A stretch of 64,000 nt of DNA, taken from assembly GCF_014529535.1 (NCBI RefSeq), contig NW_023503416.1, positions 558,001 through 622,000 of the forward strand, read 5' to 3'. The notes under the pieces were generated by a model that saw only the letters and a program-made list of their open reading frames with translations, did no database searches and was not told the DNA's origin. A program made the translations under genes and the position numbers. Each line of letters starts with the position of its first letter. Within the stretch, counting starts at the first letter, position 1. The stretch is from Bradysia coprophila. Its lineage: Eukaryota; Arthropoda; Insecta; Diptera; Sciaridae. Of this stretch, positions 60,701-64,000 are shown piece by piece.

Positions 60701-62905
60701 TTTTGGCAATAGTTTAGCTCAACATTAACGCTAAATGCTTAAGGTAAATTGTAATTAAACATTTTAAAGAACCAAACGAGAAGCTAGATGGCGAAGATGA
60801 AAGCAAAGATGAGGAGACTGAAATTAGCCGACTTTTCGGAACAAAGCAAAAGTGCATCCACAGATGTTTGAAGTGTAATGAAGAGGTGAGTTCGAATGCT
60901 GACACACAGCCGCAGACAGTAAATATGGTTTCTGTTATATTTAATCAGAAATCGAAGAACAACATTCTGTTGGTGTGCAACATGCTATTGCAATCGAATG
61001 GCCGCGAAAACGAAAGCGTTTCCTTTTGCCAAATTCTGAAGAACTCTTTGAGCGTCGAAAAAACAATCAAAGCGTTTTGTGATAATTGCCAAAAGTTCTC
61101 ACCAACGAATCAATATGCTCGGGTAAGTAAAGAACCTTCTCTTGATGAACTATCTTGAAACTTTCACATCGATGTCATTCAAGGTTGTTGATCTACCTCA
61201 AATTCTCTCCATAAATTGCGGACTGACTCATGAAAAAGACTTGACATTCTTAAAACGACAAATGAACCGGACGTTTGCAACACCTGCGACCACTTCGGAT
61301 AGTTCCAGTGCAGCTAATCCTCCAATGAAACAATGCCGATATGGTTTGAACTGTTCAAGGGTCGATTGTCATTTTACCCATCCAGATCGGTAATTATAAA
61401 TTGCATTTTGCTGTGCAAGCTTCAAACAATTTTCAATTCAAACATTTCCGTAGAAAATCGCCGACTTCGTCAGCCATTCCAATTACTCCACCATCACATA
61501 CAAGATCCAACACCTGGTTCCCACTTAATTTTTCAATGGAAATCGATGAGACGTCCGAACTGAAAATCGATTCGAGTAATAATTGCGAAACAATAACCAC
61601 ATCGCCGTCAGCTTCTGATGCCAGTGGCGATGCAACAACAGCTCAATCAGAAAATGAGGACAAAAATGACAATGATGAAACTACTGCCGCCGCTACCACT
61701 AAAACCGTTTTAAAACAGAAAGATTACAAACTATCAGCGGTTGTATGCGAAATCAACGACTCGAATCAGAATCAGAAGCATCTCGTTGCGCTGGCTTACG
61801 TTGGAAGTAGTTACCACCAAATGAAGCTTGGTGATACTACTAACAGACCGGGACAATGGTACATTTTCAATGATTTCAGCATCGCACCCGTTTCCGTACA
61901 GGAAGCAGTTTGGTTTACATTAGACTGGAAACAGCCCTGTGTGTTGTTTTACAGTTGTTGTGATGTTGCCGACACCGAAGTCGCCTTGGATCAGTACATG
62001 AATCCGTTTGTTCATGTAAGTAAAATTTAGCACTTGTGGGAATCAGCCGCTTTATTCAAGTATTTTCGGCTGTAGGACGTTTTCAGTCAACAAATCTGCA
62101 AGAACAAACGCTATGATATGAAATTTAAGCCACTTTCGACGGCTGAAATGCCAGCTAGAGGAGACTTGGTAGCTATGGATGCTGAGTTCGTCACTTTAAA
62201 TCCAGAAGAAAATGAAATTCGTGATGGGAAAACGGCAACAATTAAACCGTCCCATATGAGCGTGGCACGCATAACATGCATAAGAGGGTACTACCTGCTA
62301 CATACTGCCAGAGGCATATCACTCATAAAATTCATTTAAATTAACAGCCAAGGTTCTGACGAAGGTGTACCTTTCATCGATGATTACATTTCAACGCAAG
62401 AGCAGGTCGTTGACTATTTAACGAAATTTTCTGGCATTAAGCCTGGAGACTTGGATGCGAATTTCAGTAACAAACATTTGACCACGTTAAAAAATTCGTA
62501 TCAGAAATTGAGATTTTTGGCCGATTCTGGTGTAATTTTTGTGGGACATGGACTGAGCAATGACTTCCGGTAATTGCTATTTGAAATGGGATTTTTCCAC
62601 TTTTTCTTACAAATTTCTATTCTTTTAGGGTGATCAATATGATTGTTCCACCCGAACAAATTATCGACACGGTTCATCTCTTTCATTTGCCTCATCAACG
62701 TATGATTTCATTAAGATTCCTCGCCTGGCACTTTTTACACACGAAAATTCAATCCGAAACTCATGATTCCATCGAAGATGCCCGAACTGCACTGCAACTG
62801 TACAAGCATTACTTGGAAATTGAGAAACAAGGCCGTTTGAATGCAGAAATTGCAGTTCTATACGAAAAGGGCAAGCAATTGTCGTGGAAAGTGCCACAAG
62901 ACTAA
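57773..62905 (+). CDS. PAN2: PAN2, catalytic subunit of the PAN2-PAN3 poly(A) nuclease
   Basis: A 3'-5' exonuclease that, with PAN3, trims mRNA poly(A) tails in the cytoplasm. Exons: 57773-57836, 57902-58086, 58149-58436, 58498-58719, 58779-58952, 59011-59294, 59349-59679, 59735-59849, 59912-60127, 60770-61122, 61184-61389, 61454-62015, 62076-62287, 62348-62569, 62629-62905. The 15 listed exons are in phase and give 1236 aa (human 1202). A 16th, optional exon is listed separately. Order: WD40 propeller (~30-400, [21 protein letters not shown]); PAN3-binding linker (IGYAPNPKT); inactive ubiquitin-protease-like domain ([30 protein letters not shown]); DEDDh exonuclease (~1030-1215). The nuclease residues are visible in [30 protein letters not shown]. 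Residues ~795-810 form a CCCH finger absent from human PAN2. An acidic low-complexity insert follows it. Confidence 0.95.
60251..60364 (+). CDS. PAN2: Candidate cassette exon in a PAN2 intron
   Basis: Within the 642-bp intron 60128-60769, an acceptor (TTTTGTAG) opens a 114-nt stretch in the PAN2 frame ([20 protein letters not shown] onward) that ends at a donor (GCAG then GTGGTG). It begins and ends in the same phase as the flanking exons, so it can be included or skipped without a frameshift. It adds 38 residues to a variable region of the ubiquitin-protease-like domain. The frame stays open beyond the donor to 60492, which is also compatible with a non-spliced end. Confidence 0.45.
60580..60650. 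repeat. Family-M fragment in PAN2 intron
   Basis: AAAATCATTTACTTCATTTG and neighbouring bases match the terminal block of the dispersed repeat. Confidence 0.4.
61334..61381 (+). other. PAN2: CCCH zinc finger encoded inside PAN2
   Basis: [16 protein letters not shown] has the spacing C-x5-C-x4-C-x3-H. That is the spacing of Nab2/ZC3H14-type poly(A)-binding fingers. It lies at the end of exon 61184-61389. Confidence 0.8.
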
Positions 62906-63053
62906 TTTCATTTAAGCATCGAAAAAAAAAAGTTAGTTTTGTAAGCCGAGTCATTGATTTCGTGTTTCTTTCTTAGTTTAAAATGAAAGTTTAGAATTTA
63001 TGAGAAGAATATTTGCCAGCTCATTGATTTTTACTTGAAGATTTTTTTCTTCT

Positions 63054-63059
63054 AATAAA
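63054..63059 (+). terminator. PAN2: poly(A) signal of PAN2
   Basis: AATAAA 149 bp after the PAN2 stop codon. Confidence 0.6.
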
Positions 63060-63237
63060 TCTATTTGGATTCAAAGAAAATGGCATTTCTTATTCGGCCA
63101 ATTCGGTTGTTGACCTATCGAAAAATGCAAGCGTAATATACTCTGACAAACAGCAAATACTCGCAGCGTGCAATCTGTGATGACATAAAAACTCCACAAC
63201 CTGATGCAGTTAATCGTTTTCTAAATGTTTAAAATAA

Positions 63238-63381
63238 TTTTCCTTTACTAGGGAGCGAAGATGGACTTTCCATCCCTAGGGTAAAGTCTTTCCCTCCTTC
63301 GTAAAGGAAAACGTCATACTACACTCGGGTAATAATTTGATATTTCGTATCACAATTAATCATCTGGATACGAAATATCAA
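63238..63381. repeat. Two adjacent small hairpins
   Basis: TTTTCCTTTAC/GTAAAGGAAAA bounds 63239-63310 (compare 664-741). TTTGATATTTCGTATC/GATACGAAATATCAAA bounds 63336-63381. Both are non-coding. Confidence 0.5.
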
Positions 63382-63439
63382 ATTCCTTCCCTTGTATAGT
63401 ATAGTAATATACTATTTTTTTCATCTCATGAAATCATGA

Positions 63440-63600
63440 AATCTCTGACTTCATTTGCCTAACGTATCTTCCAGTGTGTTGACATAAAATCTATTACTTC
63501 AGTATTTTTACCATTATTTTGAAAGATCATCGTTTATATCACCGTTGACAAAAGCAGTTGAGTAAGTTTAATTCTGTAACAGTTTTTAACCAGGTCTTAC
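63440..63600 (-). repeat. Dispersed repeat family M, inverted copy
   Basis: GACTTCATTTGCC, GACATAAAATCTATTACTTC, ATCATCGTTTATATCACC, GACAAAAGCAGTTG: inverse order of the 54770 copy. Confidence 0.4.
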
Positions 63601-63849
63601 CTCCATAAATCCCCATTTTCTTGAGAACTTTGGATAACGTGACCTACAGATATCTGTGTAGATGATCGTCAAGCTCGCAGTGGTTCGTAATGGCACCAAA
63701 TACTAGCCTTATTTGTGATATCGTTAGTTTAAGGAGTTCATTAGGATCTCAGCACAACTAGTCGGAATAGCTTGGTATGAATCTTTTCGGATCGTCCATA
63801 ATTGTTGATGTTTTTGTTACAGCCATTGCGCAACCAAAGTTTTCATTCC

Positions 63850-64000
63850 CTGTTACTTATACATAGACGGCAAACGTATAGGCACATTACGATTAAATCT
63901 ATTATTTGATTTGTTTAAAACATATTTAATGGAAAATCTTTTACTTCAATATTTTAAATCGTTATATAAACGAACACAAGCTAGAGCTAATCTTTTATTT
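63850..64000 (+). repeat. Dispersed repeat family M, copy cut by window end
   Basis: ATAGACGGCAAACGTATAGG, CTATTATTTGATTTG, GGAAAATCTTTTACTTCA, CGTTATATAAACGAACAC: the block order of the 4144 copy. It runs into the window edge. Confidence 0.5.

Noticed and set aside
1..64000. CRISPR array, prokaryotic operons or rRNA genes
   Set aside because: Introns, poly(A) signals and MITEs show a eukaryotic nuclear sequence; the only regular tandem repeat (1289-2038) has no spacers.

Overview
The window is nuclear DNA of an AT-rich insect, most likely a nematoceran-type fly (Diptera). The evidence is very short introns (about 55-90 bp) in most genes, a dacapo-type CDK inhibitor with the N-terminus MSARVLNP, and abundant small inverted-repeat elements. 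I cannot name the species. Genes take up a minority of the window; most of the rest is AT-rich intergenic or intronic DNA carrying MITEs, foldback elements and decayed transposon pieces.

Layout. 1-397 (+): 3' end of a C2H2 zinc-finger gene cut by the window edge. 853-2300: transposable element with a 145-146 bp tandem array. 5645-9005 (-): acid sphingomyelinase, complete in nine exons (629 aa), with a 779-bp inverted-repeat element in one intron. 12102-12299 (-): decayed non-LTR retrotransposon tail. 12831-13734 (-): PH-domain protein of the ORP10/11 type that lacks the sterol-binding domain. 14468-15770: foldback element with a nested TA-flanked MITE. 16397-16711 (+): small acidic orphan gene. 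21188-29114 (-): dacapo in three exons, with its PCNA-binding exon 5.5 kb away from exon 2. 33442-35795: large foldback relative of the element at 853. 37645-37965 (-): secreted beta/gamma-crystallin-like protein. 45518-46473: foldback with arms of about 350 bp. 56954-57598 (+): candidate unknown gene. 57773-62905 (+): PAN2, the catalytic subunit of the PAN2-PAN3 deadenylase, in 16 exons (1236 aa) plus a possible cassette exon.

The genes do not form a pathway; they are neighbours in an ordinary insect chromosome segment. PAN2 shortens mRNA poly(A) tails. Dacapo blocks cyclin E-Cdk2. Acid sphingomyelinase hydrolyses sphingomyelin in lysosomes or outside the cell. The PH protein probably binds membrane phosphoinositides.

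The most unusual points are a CCCH zinc finger inside PAN2, the ORD-less ORP, a possible intronic-polyadenylation form of dacapo without its PIP degron, and an intron element whose target-site duplication supplies a branch-point consensus for the sphingomyelinase gene. All gene models were built by hand from reading frame, splice consensus and phase; none is supported by transcripts here.
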